A stretch of 64,000 bases of DNA from Pseudoprimorskyibacter insulae (GCF_900302505.1 NZ_OMOJ01000002.1:1-64000), one strand, 5' to 3'; counted from the stretch's first letter, positions 37,508 through 47,099 are shown. Program-made: numbers and translations. The notes: generated by a model not told the origin, from the letters alone.

Positions 37508-38265
37508 TGGCCGCGCCCGACCTTACTGTGACCGACGGCGAAAGCGGCCTTGTCATCAACCACCTGCGCAAAAGCTACAAAAAGCGCGTCGTAATCCGCG
37601 ACGTGTCGATGAAGTTGCATCGCGGTGAAGTGATCGGCCTTTTGGGGCCGAACGGGTCAGGCAAAACCACGTCATTCTATGCGATTGCCGGTCTGGTGAA
37701 CCCCGAAGGCGGCCAGGTCTTGATCGACGGGCGTGATGCGACCTACCTGCCGATGTACCGCCGTGCACGTATGGGCATTGGATATCTGCCGCAGGAAATG
37801 TCGATTTTCCGGGGCATGTCGGTTGAGGATAACATCCTCGCCATTCTGGATATCGCCCAACGCGACCGCCACAAACGGCGCGAACGTCTGGAAGAACTGC
37901 TCAGCGAATTTTCGATCGAACATCTGCGCCGCGCCCCCGCGCTGGCCCTTTCGGGGGGTGAACGCCGCCGGGTTGAGATTGCCCGTTGCCTTGCCGCCGA
38001 TCCGAAATATCTATTGCTGGATGAACCCTTTGCAGGCGTCGACCCCATCAGCGTCAATGACATCCGCTTTCTGGTGGCCGACCTGAAGAAACGGGGAATC
38101 GGTGTTTTGATCACCGACCACAATGTGCGCGAAACGCTGGAAATCGTGGATCGCGCCTATATTTTGCACGATGGCACGGTGCTGATGTCCGGCGCCCCGG
38201 ACGAAGTTGTTAGAAACGAAAACGTTCGCCGCGTTTATCTTGGCGATAGTTTCAAAATCTCCTGA
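37507..38265 (+). CDS. lptB: LPS export ABC transporter ATPase LptB
   Basis: A 252-residue ATPase that drives extraction of lipopolysaccharide from the inner membrane with LptF and LptG. Walker A is GPNGSGKTT, signature LSGGERRR, Walker B YLLLDEPFAGVD, and the switch His sits in ITDHNVRETL. The start overlaps the lptA stop. In most Proteobacteria rpoN comes next; here the next gene is hpf, 244 bp away. Confidence 0.95.
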   Translation: MAAPDLTVTDGESGLVINHLRKSYKKRVVIRDVSMKLHRGEVIGLLGPNGSGKTTSFYAIAGLVNPEGGQVLIDGRDATYLPMYRRARMGIGYLPQEMSIFRGMSVEDNILAILDIAQRDRHKRRERLEELLSEFSIEHLRRAPALALSGGERRRVEIARCLAADPKYLLLDEPFAGVDPISVNDIRFLVADLKKRGIGVLITDHNVRETLEIVDRAYILHDGTVLMSGAPDEVVRNENVRRVYLGDSFKIS

Positions 38266-38509
38266 ACTTCTGGTCACTTTCTTGAAAAAAGTTTCGCACT
38301 CTATCGCGTCATATAGTTGACACACGCCCCTTCAATCGCCTCATATTGAAGTATGACGCCTCGGCATTTTTCAGTTTTGTGCGCGGTACCCTTGTTCCAT
38401 GGGGCGACACAGATCAAGCCGAATGCCGGTGCGTCTTCCCCCACAGTCATCCGCCCAAAACCGGATTCGTCCGGGCTGTCCGGGTGACTCATAAGAAAAA
38501 GGAAATGCC

Positions 38510-39073
38510 ATGCGCTACCAAATCACGGGAAAGCACATCGATGTCGGAGAGGCCCTGCAAACTCATGTCAAAGACGAGTTAGGAGCTGCCGTTCAGAAAT
38601 ATGCAGAGCGGCCGACCGACGCCAGCGTGATCTTTTCCAAAAGCGCACATGAGTATGTCTGCGAAGCGACGGTTCACCTGTCGACCGGACTGACTGCAAC
38701 TGCCAAAGCCCATGAAACCGAAATCTATGCGGCGTTCGACAGCTGCTGCGAGAAAATGGAAAAGCAGTTGCGCCGCTACAAGCGTCGTCTGAAGGACCAT
38801 CATAAGGACCGGACGGCACCTGTTGAACTCATGGGCGCATCCTCGTATATCCTCGCCGGCGGCACCGACGATGAAGAGTCGGAGCCCGAGACGCTGCAAC
38901 CGATCATCGTGGCCGAGATGGAAACCAAGATCCCATCTTTGACCGTGGGCGAGGCAGTGATGCAGATGGAACTTGCTGGCGCCCCGGTGCTGGTGTTCCG
39001 AAACGAAAAGAAGGATGGAGTAAACGTTGTCTATCGTCGCGAAGACGGCAATATTGGCTGGATTGATCCATAA
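38510..39073 (+). CDS. hpf: Long-form ribosome hibernation promoting factor
   Basis: A 187-residue protein. The N-terminal S30AE domain (about 1-105, opening MRYQITGKHIDVGEALQTHVK) binds the decoding site. The C-terminal domain (about 130-187, with MEMETKIPSLTVGEAVMQMEL-like sequence and a closing VVYRREDGNIGWIDP) dimerises two 70S ribosomes into 100S particles. AAGGAAAT precedes the ATG. Together with ptsN it keeps the order seen behind rpoN in other bacteria. Confidence 0.92.
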   Translation: MRYQITGKHIDVGEALQTHVKDELGAAVQKYAERPTDASVIFSKSAHEYVCEATVHLSTGLTATAKAHETEIYAAFDSCCEKMEKQLRRYKRRLKDHHKDRTAPVELMGASSYILAGGTDDEESEPETLQPIIVAEMETKIPSLTVGEAVMQMELAGAPVLVFRNEKKDGVNVVYRREDGNIGWIDP

Positions 39074-39134
39074 TTCAGCACGCCCCTGACGGGACAACTT
39101 TTTTCCTTGGCTTCTGCCATCATACAGGCTCATC

Positions 39135-39599
39135 ATGACATTTGTGGAACTTTTGAAACCAGAAGCTGTGAAGGTGTTGGCTGGCGTGTCCAGCAAGAAA
39201 CGCCTGATGCACGATGTCGCTGAGCTTGCGCATACCGCATACGGGGTAGGCGCGAATATGTGTGTCGAAGCCCTGATGGAACGCGAAAGCCTTGGCCCAA
39301 CCGGTGTGGGCCATGGCGTTGCTTTGCCTCATGCGCGCGTCCCCGGCCTCGATTCGGTCGTGGGCGCGTTTATCCTGCTGGAAAAGCCGATTGATTTTGA
39401 AGCGGTCGATCGTCAGCCGGTCGATTTGGTTTTTGCCCTGTTCGCCCCCGAGGACGCAGGCGTTGAACATCTCAAAGCGCTGGCGCTGGTATCGCGCACC
39501 CTGCGCGAGGTCAGCATTTGCCGCAAGCTGCGGGCGAACCCCGATGCGGCAACGCTGTACACCATCCTGACCGAAGCGCAGGCGACCAAGGCCGCCTAA
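39135..39599 (+). CDS. ptsN: Nitrogen PTS enzyme IIA (EIIA-Ntr)
   Basis: A 154-residue PTS IIA-fructose-type domain. H66 in GVGHGVALPHARVPGL is the phosphorylated histidine. It receives phosphate through the nitrogen PTS and regulates kinases, potassium uptake and metabolism rather than moving sugar. It follows hpf by 61 bp. The sulfotransferase gene ends four bases beyond on the other strand. Confidence 0.92.
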   Translation: MTFVELLKPEAVKVLAGVSSKKRLMHDVAELAHTAYGVGANMCVEALMERESLGPTGVGHGVALPHARVPGLDSVVGAFILLEKPIDFEAVDRQPVDLVFALFAPEDAGVEHLKALALVSRTLREVSICRKLRANPDAATLYTILTEAQATKAA

Positions 39600-39603
39600 C
39601 CGC

Positions 39604-41031
39604 TTAGTCCCAGTCGCGGAACCCAAACATAGTATAGTCGCGCTGATACGCCTCTTGGGCGAGCGCCTCAATCTGGTCGTCGTAAATGTCGGCCAGTGCG
39701 AAAGGCGCTTTGTTCGGTACAGGTTCGGGATCGGGCGGCGAAAGATGCCCCACCTGCATCGCAAGGCTGGGCAGGTAGACGTCCATTTCATCCTCTCGGA
39801 CGATCATGTCAGGCAGGTTATAGTCTGCCATCCCCATCAGGCATTGCGACTGGGACGCCCAGTGATTGTCGACCCGCACGGCCGTTTGCCCGGCCAGATT
39901 GGCCCGCACAAACCGCAAGAAGGCGCTGAACGCTTCGCGATGCTCATCCCGCCCATAGTTGGGATCGGGCCATTCGGCAGGCAGCGGCACATCATGCTGA
40001 CGGATCAGCGCCCGCCGGATCATCAACATCGCCCCCGGCCCGGTGCGCAGCAGATGGGCACAGAACACCGCATGGGCCCGCGCAACAGGGTGGCGCACCA
40101 CAGTAAAGCTCCGATGTCCGGGGCGGTCGCGTTTCCACCCTGTCAGTTCGGCCCGGTTGAACTTGGTTCCCAGTTCAGACCCATCGACCCCGTCCAGCGC
40201 GGCCATCCATTGACGCACGGCAAGTTCGGGGCCGGAGCGGATTGGCATATACAGCAGCGGCGTTTTCGCCCCGGCGACATAGCTGGGGATCATCGGGCCG
40301 CGGCGCGGCTCAAACGCGGGCGTGCGCGTCAGGTTGAACCGGTCCAGCCGTGCCAGCCCCTGCCGCATGTCATCTGGGTTGGCGACCTTGTCGATCACCG
40401 GTTCAGGGTTCTGCCGCTTTAAAGACTTGTTCAAGCTGTCCAGCGACTGATCCACGCCCAGCCATTTTGCCAACCCGTTGAACACCTCAACGTCCTGCAA
40501 ATCTTCATAGGCGATGTAGAACGCGGCTTGCCCCGACTTTTGCAGACGGTGCATCACTGTTACCTGAAACTGCTGAAGCTCGGTCACGTGGGCCTCAAAC
40601 TCATCGGCGTTGAACTCGGCCTGCGCTTCGCGGCGCTTTTTGACATTGGTCAGCTTCCACTGCCCGGTCGCCTGCGCGATCTTCCAGCTGACATAGCTGT
40701 CGAGCGGGTTACGGGTCAGGATGATCTTGGCGCATTTGGGATCGTTCAGAATGTCATCCAGCACGCGCGGATCATGGTCGTGGAAATAGCGGAACCCCTG
40801 CAACGTGCCGCTATCGGACTGAATGGCCCGCAACAGGCGGCGCGGCTTGGCGTCCCTTTCCTGCTTGGAAATGCCGTGGATGTCCGTCGCCGTGGGATAG
40901 CCGATAAAGGCCGGGTTAAACGCCTCACCCAGACATTCGATCCCGTCAAAGGCGTTCAGATTGGCCTCAAGAAAATTCGAACCGGTGCGCATTTCGGCCA
41001 GAACGACGAAAGACGTGAAGGGTTTGGGCAT
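39604..41031 (-). CDS. Sulfotransferase with two sulfotransferase-like halves (NodH-type)
   Basis: A 475-residue protein. The N-terminal half has AEMRTGSNFLEANL, the loop that binds the 5'-phosphosulfate of PAPS, and IILTRNPLDSYVSWK, the 3'-phosphate site, as in NodH/Stf0-type enzymes. The C-terminal half, from about residue 270, has a second sulfotransferase-like stretch around SFTVVRHPVARAHAVF. It would sulfate a glycan or lipid. The start lies two bases after the stop of the GT14-type gene, and that gene overlaps the GT gene before it, so three genes form one operon. Confidence 0.8.
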   Translation of the reverse strand: MPKPFTSFVVLAEMRTGSNFLEANLNAFDGIECLGEAFNPAFIGYPTATDIHGISKQERDAKPRRLLRAIQSDSGTLQGFRYFHDHDPRVLDDILNDPKCAKIILTRNPLDSYVSWKIAQATGQWKLTNVKKRREAQAEFNADEFEAHVTELQQFQVTVMHRLQKSGQAAFYIAYEDLQDVEVFNGLAKWLGVDQSLDSLNKSLKRQNPEPVIDKVANPDDMRQGLARLDRFNLTRTPAFEPRRGPMIPSYVAGAKTPLLYMPIRSGPELAVRQWMAALDGVDGSELGTKFNRAELTGWKRDRPGHRSFTVVRHPVARAHAVFCAHLLRTGPGAMLMIRRALIRQHDVPLPAEWPDPNYGRDEHREAFSAFLRFVRANLAGQTAVRVDNHWASQSQCLMGMADYNLPDMIVREDEMDVYLPSLAMQVGHLSPPDPEPVPNKAPFALADIYDDQIEALAQEAYQRDYTMFGFRDWD

Positions 41032-41033
41032 GG

Positions 41034-42740
41034 TTATGACTTCTTCACAAGATAGGGTTTGCGCGGACGGTCGCCTGCGCTGGCGGTTCGGGCTTCGGCG
41101 GGGAAATCGCCCATCAGATAGGGGTGCATGCCTTCATTCTTCAGCCTTTGCAGAAACGGTCCAAAGCCCGCAAGATCGGTCATATGCGGCGCCTCACGAA
41201 GGCGATTGTCGGGCAAATGTGCGATTTCTTCGATGATGGCCTGCAACGGCTCCAACGGGGCTTCGATGAATTCCGCCAAGGACCAGATGCGCACGCGGGC
41301 CTGAACGTGATGCGCCTGAAGCAATTGCAGCGCTTCGTTTTCGATCTTCTGAAGCAGCGCGGCCCGTTTGCGGATATCGCCGAAATTCGCGTTGGACTTG
41401 AACAAAGGCACCGCCCAAGCCCCCGAGATCACCGAGATCTGCGCGTTCGGGTCGCGTACCATGTCATGCAGCACCGCCTGCCGGTCGCGCGGGCTAAACA
41501 GGATGCACTGACGTTCGCCGCGCGTGTTCCAGATGACGTTGGTCAGAAAGGCCTTGGGATTGGCATCGCGCAGCTTGGCATTGTCGGTCATCGCGCCGTT
41601 GAACGTGTCGGCATCGCCGGCAAAATGCACTCGGTCGCGGGCAAACAGATGGCCATGCACCCGCGCGCCCGCGGTGCGGTTCAGCCAACCGCCAAAGTTC
41701 TCGAACAGATCGTCAAAGCCTTGGAACACCGAATAGGGCCAAGCCGTGATGCCATGTTCCCACCCGTGGTTCGGATAGCGGCTGGCCATGTATAACCCCG
41801 GACGGCCACGCGTGCGGCGATCCACGGCGCGGGTAAAGATGCGGTCAATCTTGCCCGGATTAGGCTCCGTCCGCTTCAGCGCGCGGTCCGGGTCCGTCAG
41901 GAAGGCGCGGTACAAACCATCGGCCTTAGGCCAGATTTTCCGCGCCACAAAACAGTCCGACCGCCGCAGCAATTGCAGGTGGTCGTCATAAAAGACATGC
42001 GGTTTGCCCTGAATGTCGAATTTGGACAGGGTCAGCGACCGGCTTTCAACCTTCTTGGCATGCACCCGTGCCATGGTCTGAAAATAACTTTCATCCGGAA
42101 TCCAGACGCGGCGGAAATAGGTGTCATACTGGCTGCGCTTGGGATCATTCAGAATGGCCGACAGGGTATCGCGCGTCAGGCACCACCACTGGCTGCCCAT
42201 ATGCGGCACCAAGCCTTCGGGGATCTTGCGGCGCACCCGCAGCCGCCGTTGCAGCGCGACGAAATTGTCGAACAAAGCCCGCCGCTTGCGCCATGAGAAC
42301 GGAAAGTGCAGCGTAAATCGTTCGGCCTCTAGCCCGCCGACCGTCCAGGGCACATCGGCGGTTGTGGCGCTTTCGATGAAATCCGTATCGGGCCGAGCGT
42401 TCAGATATTCGATCAATTCGCCAACAGGCCGCAGCGGCAGGCATGACCCCGAGGTCAGATAGACGTGGCGCACCTCTGGGTGCTGATCCAGAAGCAGTTG
42501 GCTGGCCGCCTGACTGGCCGCGACAATGCCCCATGTCCCCCATTCACAGCGATACCGAGGCCCAAGCGTGACCCCCGGCAGATCCGCCAACTTGCCCGCG
42601 AAATGGTCGTAGGCCGCGCTCGGCACAGCCTTGTCCACATGGATCACCACCGGACAGCCGGCGTTGGCCCAATGGCGGGCCACCTGTTCAGCCCGGCGGA
42701 ACGCGGTGTGAACCAGCATGACGATGCCCAGCGTGCTCAT
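41034..42740 (-). CDS. Core-2/I-branching-type glycosyltransferase (GT14, DUF5928-like)
   Basis: A 568-residue protein. Residues 1 to about 290 form a GT14-like N-acetylglucosaminyltransferase or xylosyltransferase domain: MLVHTAFRRAEQVARHW, VIHVDKAVP, VYLTSGSCLPLRP, MGSQWWCLTRD and the acidic VWIPDESYFQT. The remaining 280 residues match the extra domain seen in Rhodobacterales members (DUF5928-like). No signal peptide, so it acts at the cytoplasmic side. ATGA overlap with the gene before it and two bases before the sulfotransferase gene. Confidence 0.82.
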   Translation of the reverse strand: MSTLGIVMLVHTAFRRAEQVARHWANAGCPVVIHVDKAVPSAAYDHFAGKLADLPGVTLGPRYRCEWGTWGIVAASQAASQLLLDQHPEVRHVYLTSGSCLPLRPVGELIEYLNARPDTDFIESATTADVPWTVGGLEAERFTLHFPFSWRKRRALFDNFVALQRRLRVRRKIPEGLVPHMGSQWWCLTRDTLSAILNDPKRSQYDTYFRRVWIPDESYFQTMARVHAKKVESRSLTLSKFDIQGKPHVFYDDHLQLLRRSDCFVARKIWPKADGLYRAFLTDPDRALKRTEPNPGKIDRIFTRAVDRRTRGRPGLYMASRYPNHGWEHGITAWPYSVFQGFDDLFENFGGWLNRTAGARVHGHLFARDRVHFAGDADTFNGAMTDNAKLRDANPKAFLTNVIWNTRGERQCILFSPRDRQAVLHDMVRDPNAQISVISGAWAVPLFKSNANFGDIRKRAALLQKIENEALQLLQAHHVQARVRIWSLAEFIEAPLEPLQAIIEEIAHLPDNRLREAPHMTDLAGFGPFLQRLKNEGMHPYLMGDFPAEARTASAGDRPRKPYLVKKS

Positions 42741-43747
42741 GCCCAGTTGCCCTTTGACATGAGGCCCAGAATTTCAAGCTGACGCCAGTTGATGTATTTT
42801 TCCGAATGGCTACACCACAGGTCCGGGTTTTCCTTCACCATATGCGCATAGGCCAGATATTCCTGACTGCCGGAATAGTGCTGTTTGCGGGTCAGCTCCT
42901 CTTTGGCCTTTTTGTTGAAGGTGTTCAGAAACTTGGTGTGCAGCAGCACGCCCGACGCCTTTTCCCCGCCTGCCTGTTCATAGACAAGGTTCAACCCGCG
43001 CGGCAGCATGTTGTGGGTTGAACTGACATAGGCATAGCGCCGGTCCCATTTCACCAGCGGGATCTTGTTCAATGCCGGGGCTTTGTCAGGCTGATCGGCG
43101 AAAAAGACCCGCGCCCGTGGCCCGCCCTGAATCCACAGGTTCCACATCAGATCATTGCGCCGCAGCAGGTAGTTGCCGGGGTCAAACCACGCAGCAATAT
43201 CCACCGGGTTGTCGCCCGCCTCATACTTATGGGCGTTCAGCTTGCCCTTTGGGTACATATCCAACAGCATGGTCCCAAACGACCGCACAGCCGAGGCATC
43301 AAGCCAATCGGTCAGTGCCGACAGAGGCCGCGTGTCGCAGAACGGGTAAACAAATAACTCATCCGGGTCGACCGTCAGACACCAATGCCCGTCGCCATAG
43401 ACGCGCAACAGATGGTTCATCCAGTCCATCCCAAAGCGGGATTTCTTATAGCCCGCCCGCGTGTGCCAGACCGAAACGTCCTGCTGGTTGGACAGAAATT
43501 GCAGCGTTCGGTCCGTGCTGTCATTGTCGACCAGCAAGAAATGCGACACGCCCAAGTCACGGTAATACTTCAGGAAATACGGCAGGCGCACCGCCTCATT
43601 TCGCATGGTGGCGAACAGTAGGATATCGCCGCGCCGAATTTTACCCGTGCGATTGGTAACAGGCCGCAATTGCCGACGCTTTCGAAACGCCCGGATCAAC
43701 AGGCGCCGACGCTGAAGCCGCAAGCGGTATGACTGCCGTAGACTCAA
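42737..43747 (-). CDS. Glycosyltransferase family 2/92-like protein
   Basis: A 336-residue cytosolic glycosyltransferase. RRGDILLFATMRNEAVRLPYFLKYY and VSHFLLVDNDSTDRTLQFL are the nucleotide-binding region, and LTVDPDELFVYP holds the DxD-like metal site; RFGMDWMNHLL lies between. A very basic N-terminus precedes it. The start is a TTG at 43747 with GAGGG upstream. Paralogous to the gene at 43901-44953. First gene of the three-gene operon with the GT14 and sulfotransferase genes. Confidence 0.83.
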   Translation of the reverse strand: MSLRQSYRLRLQRRRLLIRAFRKRRQLRPVTNRTGKIRRGDILLFATMRNEAVRLPYFLKYYRDLGVSHFLLVDNDSTDRTLQFLSNQQDVSVWHTRAGYKKSRFGMDWMNHLLRVYGDGHWCLTVDPDELFVYPFCDTRPLSALTDWLDASAVRSFGTMLLDMYPKGKLNAHKYEAGDNPVDIAAWFDPGNYLLRRNDLMWNLWIQGGPRARVFFADQPDKAPALNKIPLVKWDRRYAYVSSTHNMLPRGLNLVYEQAGGEKASGVLLHTKFLNTFNKKAKEELTRKQHYSGSQEYLAYAHMVKENPDLWCSHSEKYINWRQLEILGLMSKGNWA

Positions 43748-43900
43748 ATCTGCCCTCGTGACGCGCAGCTGTCCTCATAGCGGTATCGTGGCAAGATTAA
43801 CGGCCGATTGCCATTGCCCGATGTCACCAGTTTGGATTTTGCGCAGACTGCTCTGTTTTATTGTTGAGAAAACTATAGGCGCGAAAATTGTGCAGGTAAA

Positions 43901-44953
43901 CTATCCACAGGCGGCCCGAAACGCGGCGCGCTGCATAAGCCCCAGATCTTCCAACTGTTTCGGCCCTGTGTAGCGCAGCGACTCGGGGCACCACAGGTCT
44001 GGGTTCGCGGCCAGCCCGTCGAAATAGTCGCCAAACTGGTCGGGCCGGTTGAAATGCTGGGCCCGGTGGTCGGGGTCGGCTGATCGGTCCACAACCTCGG
44101 GCAGGAACTTGGTATGCAGCAACGCGCCGCTCACCTGCGCCGGTCCGAACACGTCGTTCAAATGGGGTGGCAGGGCCGCATGGGTCGAGTTCACATAGGC
44201 ATAGCGCCGGTTCCAATGAATCAGCGGGATCTTGTTCAGCGTCGGCGCCATGTCAGGTGCTTCCGCAAAGAACACCCGGTCACGCGGGCCGCCTTGCACC
44301 CAAAGGTTCCGCATCGGCTGTTGCCGCTGGGCGCGATAGCCGTATGGGTCGAAATGGGTCAGCACCTCAGTCGGGTTTTGGCCTGCGCGGTAGGTCTGAT
44401 CTTGCAGCCGGCCTTTGGGGTACATCTCTAGCATCAGGGCGCTAAGGCCCGTCTGGCCTGTTGCCGCCAAATGCGCGGTCAATTCGGGCAGGTCCGCGCG
44501 GTCGCAATCGGGGTAGATCAGCAGCTCATCCGCATCGATCGTCAGGCACCAGTGGCCATGCCCATAGCGTATAAGCAACCACGTCATCCAATCCACACCA
44601 AAGCGCGATCCGCGATAGCTGGCCCCGGTTTGCCAGAGCGAAACGTCCGGCTGCGATTGCAGCAAGGCGCGGGTGTCGTCGGTGCTATTGTTGTCGACGA
44701 TCAGGAACTGCGCCACGCCCAAAGCCCGGTGATGTTGCAGAACATAAGGCAAGCGCTGCGCTTCGTTCTTCACCGTCATAAAGCACAGGATATCAGGGGG
44801 CTTGATGCCACTGGTCCGATCCGCAACCGGGCGCAAGACGTGGCGCGACCGGAAGGACCGCCAAAGCAGCCTTCGCCGCTTTAGCCGCAGCTTATACGCG
44901 GTCCATGGGGTGGGTGCCTGTGCCAAAACGAAAGCCTCATCGCCGTCAGGCAA
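43901..44953 (-). CDS. Glycosyltransferase family 2/92-like protein, paralog
   Basis: A 350-residue protein with the same layout as its neighbour at 42737: PPDILCFMTVKNEAQRLPYVLQHH, LIVDNNSTDDTRALL, RFGVDWMTWLL and LTIDADELLIYPD with the acidic metal site. The two are tandem duplicates that have diverged throughout. The frame opens at a TTG (44953) with no ribosome site; a TTG at 44926 with GAGG eight bases upstream is as likely. It lies 36 bases after galU and may share its transcript. Confidence 0.8.
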   Translation of the reverse strand: MPDGDEAFVLAQAPTPWTAYKLRLKRRRLLWRSFRSRHVLRPVADRTSGIKPPDILCFMTVKNEAQRLPYVLQHHRALGVAQFLIVDNNSTDDTRALLQSQPDVSLWQTGASYRGSRFGVDWMTWLLIRYGHGHWCLTIDADELLIYPDCDRADLPELTAHLAATGQTGLSALMLEMYPKGRLQDQTYRAGQNPTEVLTHFDPYGYRAQRQQPMRNLWVQGGPRDRVFFAEAPDMAPTLNKIPLIHWNRRYAYVNSTHAALPPHLNDVFGPAQVSGALLHTKFLPEVVDRSADPDHRAQHFNRPDQFGDYFDGLAANPDLWCPESLRYTGPKQLEDLGLMQRAAFRAACG

Positions 44954-44989
44954 TGAGGCTATACAGATTTCGCCGGTTAGGGAATCCCG

Positions 44990-45883
44990 TTACTGGGCCG
45001 CCTGCTCCATCGCCACGATTTCACGCAGATAACCGGACAGTTCGTCCTTCAGGTCATCCCGCGCCAAGGCAAAGGCGACGGTCGCTTGCAAGAATCCGGC
45101 CTTGGATCCACAGTCAAACCGCTGACCGCGGAAGCGGAAGCCATAGACGCCATGTTCGCCGCCGATCTCATCGGCGATAGCGTCGGTCAGTTGGATTTCA
45201 CCGCCTGCGCCCTGCTTCATCTTGTTCAGATTGTTCAGCACGTTGGGCGTCAGGATATAACGGCCAATGACTGCAAGGTTCGAAGGCGCGGTGCCAGCGG
45301 CGGGCTTTTCAACCATGCCCTGAACCTCAACGATCGAGCCCATGTCGTTCTTGATATCCAGCACGCCATAGGACGAGGTTTTTTCGGCCGGGACTTCCAT
45401 CGCGGCAACCACGTTACCACCGGTTTCCTGATACGCCTCAACCATCTGTTTCAGACAGGGCACATCGGCGGCGATTACGTCATCGGGCAGCATAACCGCG
45501 ACCGGTTCGTTCCCAATCAGGCGGCGGGCACACCAGACCGCGTGACCCAAGCCAAGCGCCTTGTGCTGGCGGACATAGGCAATCGCGCCGCTGTCCATGT
45601 TGGTGCTTTTCAGCACCTCCAACAGATCATCCTTACCCTTCTTGCGCAGCTCCTGTTCAAGCTGGGGGGAGTGATCGAAGTAATCTTCCAATGCACCTTT
45701 GCCGCGCGAGGTGACGAAAATGAATTCTTTGATGCCCGCAGCACGGGCTTCGTCGATTGCGTATTGGACCAGCGGACGGTCCACCAGCGTCATGATTTCC
45801 TTCGGCACCGATTTGGTTGCGGGCAGGAAACGTGTTCCCATCCCGGCTACAGGGAAAATCGCTTTGGTGACCTTCTTGCGCAT
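44990..45883 (-). CDS. galU: UTP-glucose-1-phosphate uridylyltransferase
   Basis: A 297-residue enzyme making UDP-glucose. KAIFPVAGMGTRFLPATKS with the GxGxR loop binds UTP; PKEIMTLVDRPLVQYAIDEA follows, and VMLPDDVI carries the metal-binding Asp. Length is typical. It supplies donor sugar to the glycosyltransferases that follow on the same strand. AAGGAGTATTG-like sequence precedes the ATG. Confidence 0.95.
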   Translation of the reverse strand: MRKKVTKAIFPVAGMGTRFLPATKSVPKEIMTLVDRPLVQYAIDEARAAGIKEFIFVTSRGKGALEDYFDHSPQLEQELRKKGKDDLLEVLKSTNMDSGAIAYVRQHKALGLGHAVWCARRLIGNEPVAVMLPDDVIAADVPCLKQMVEAYQETGGNVVAAMEVPAEKTSSYGVLDIKNDMGSIVEVQGMVEKPAAGTAPSNLAVIGRYILTPNVLNNLNKMKQGAGGEIQLTDAIADEIGGEHGVYGFRFRGQRFDCGSKAGFLQATVAFALARDDLKDELSGYLREIVAMEQAAQ

Positions 45884-46180
45884 TCAATACTCCTTAAAAA
45901 CGTTTGTCCGAGGGCTGCCTTAGGCGAACCATGGAATTGCCAGAAGTGTTCCAGCCTCGGGGGAAGATGTTGACCAATGATTAGGCAGTTTCCAATTCAG
46001 CGTTGTGTCGCAGCGTGGTTGTGATGGAATATTAATCAACTTCGCCGTTCCCGCTGCAATAATGGGCAAAACATACATCTGCTTTGCCCTGCGCCGATAG
46101 CTTCGCATTCCGGCGCGATTTGAGCAAGTGTTTCGCGAAACCTGCGCATTCTCAGGGACGCCTTTGAAACAATGCGGCCT
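45884..46180. other. 297-bp intergenic region between galU and cysQ
   Basis: Gene-free, more AT-rich than the flanking genes. It should contain the galU promoter and the 3' end of cysQ. No strong hairpin, repeat or frame with a ribosome site was noticed. Confidence 0.4.
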
Positions 46181-46978
46181 TCAACCGCGCTTCAATTCCA
46201 CGGCAGGGGCATAGGCAATGAAGAACGGATTCGCAAAACCCTCTTTGCCATAGGCCAGCGGCGTATGATCGTCGAAACGAACGACCTGGCCGCCTGCACC
46301 TGCCAGAACGGCGTGACCTGCGGCGGTGTCCCATTCCATCGTGCGGCCAAGTCGCGGATAGATGTCCGCTTCGCCCGTGGCAACAAGACAGAATTTGAGC
46401 GACGATCCCGCGCTTTTGGAATCCTTGACCGCGTATTTGTTGATGTAATCATCGGTCGCCTGATCGCGGTGCGATTTCGACGCGACAACCATCAGGGCGC
46501 CATTGTCACTATCCGCGACCGAGATCTTGCGCAGGTTGCCGGGGGCGTCTTTGGCAAAGGGGCCGTCTTCTTCAACCGTCGATCCATCGGCCAGCGTAAA
46601 GAACATCCGTTCGCGTGCCGGGGCATAGACCACGCCGCGCGTCGGCACGCCGTCCTCGACCAGCGCAATGTTCACGGTAAAATCGCCACGGCGGTTCACG
46701 AATTCCTTGGTGCCGTCCAGCGGATCAACGATCAAGAACGTCTTGGCGGTGATGTCGTGGCTGTCGGACTGTTCTTCAGTGACCAGCGCGATATCCGGGA
46801 ACGCCGCGCGAAGCCCGGCCGAGATCAACGCATCCGCCGCTTCGTCTGCTTCGGTCACGGGGCTGTTGTCGGACTTGGTCTTTACGGCAAAATCGTCAGA
46901 ATTGTAGATTTCCATGATCTTGTCGCCAGCTTCCAGCGCCAAACGGCGGATCACGGTGGTAAGGGCTTCGTAATTCAA
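46181..46978 (-). CDS. cysQ: 3'(2'),5'-bisphosphate nucleotidase CysQ
   Basis: A 265-residue lithium-sensitive phosphatase of the inositol monophosphatase fold. LVTEEQSD, IVDPLDGTKEF and EWDTAAGHAVL are the three metal-binding motifs. It hydrolyses 3'-phosphoadenosine 5'-phosphate (PAP), left over by sulfotransferases and by sulfate assimilation, to AMP. The TTG at 46978 with AAAGGAG seven bases upstream gives the usual length; an in-frame ATG at 47014 would add 12 residues. Divergent from the KpsM-like permease gene. Confidence 0.92.
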   Translation of the reverse strand: MNYEALTTVIRRLALEAGDKIMEIYNSDDFAVKTKSDNSPVTEADEAADALISAGLRAAFPDIALVTEEQSDSHDITAKTFLIVDPLDGTKEFVNRRGDFTVNIALVEDGVPTRGVVYAPARERMFFTLADGSTVEEDGPFAKDAPGNLRKISVADSDNGALMVVASKSHRDQATDDYINKYAVKDSKSAGSSLKFCLVATGEADIYPRLGRTMEWDTAAGHAVLAGAGGQVVRFDDHTPLAYGKEGFANPFFIAYAPAVELKRG

Positions 46979-47099
46979 AAGGTCACTCCTTTGCCCAGCC
47001 ATTGCCGGATTCATTGAATATCAATCTCGGCAACCTTATGATCCGAACCATTCCGATCGGCAAGCACAGGCAGGCCGTCGCAACGCAGTCAGGCACACG

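Noticed and set aside
39073-39134. Terminator between hpf and ptsN
   Set aside because: A T run is present but the preceding stem is only about three base pairs.
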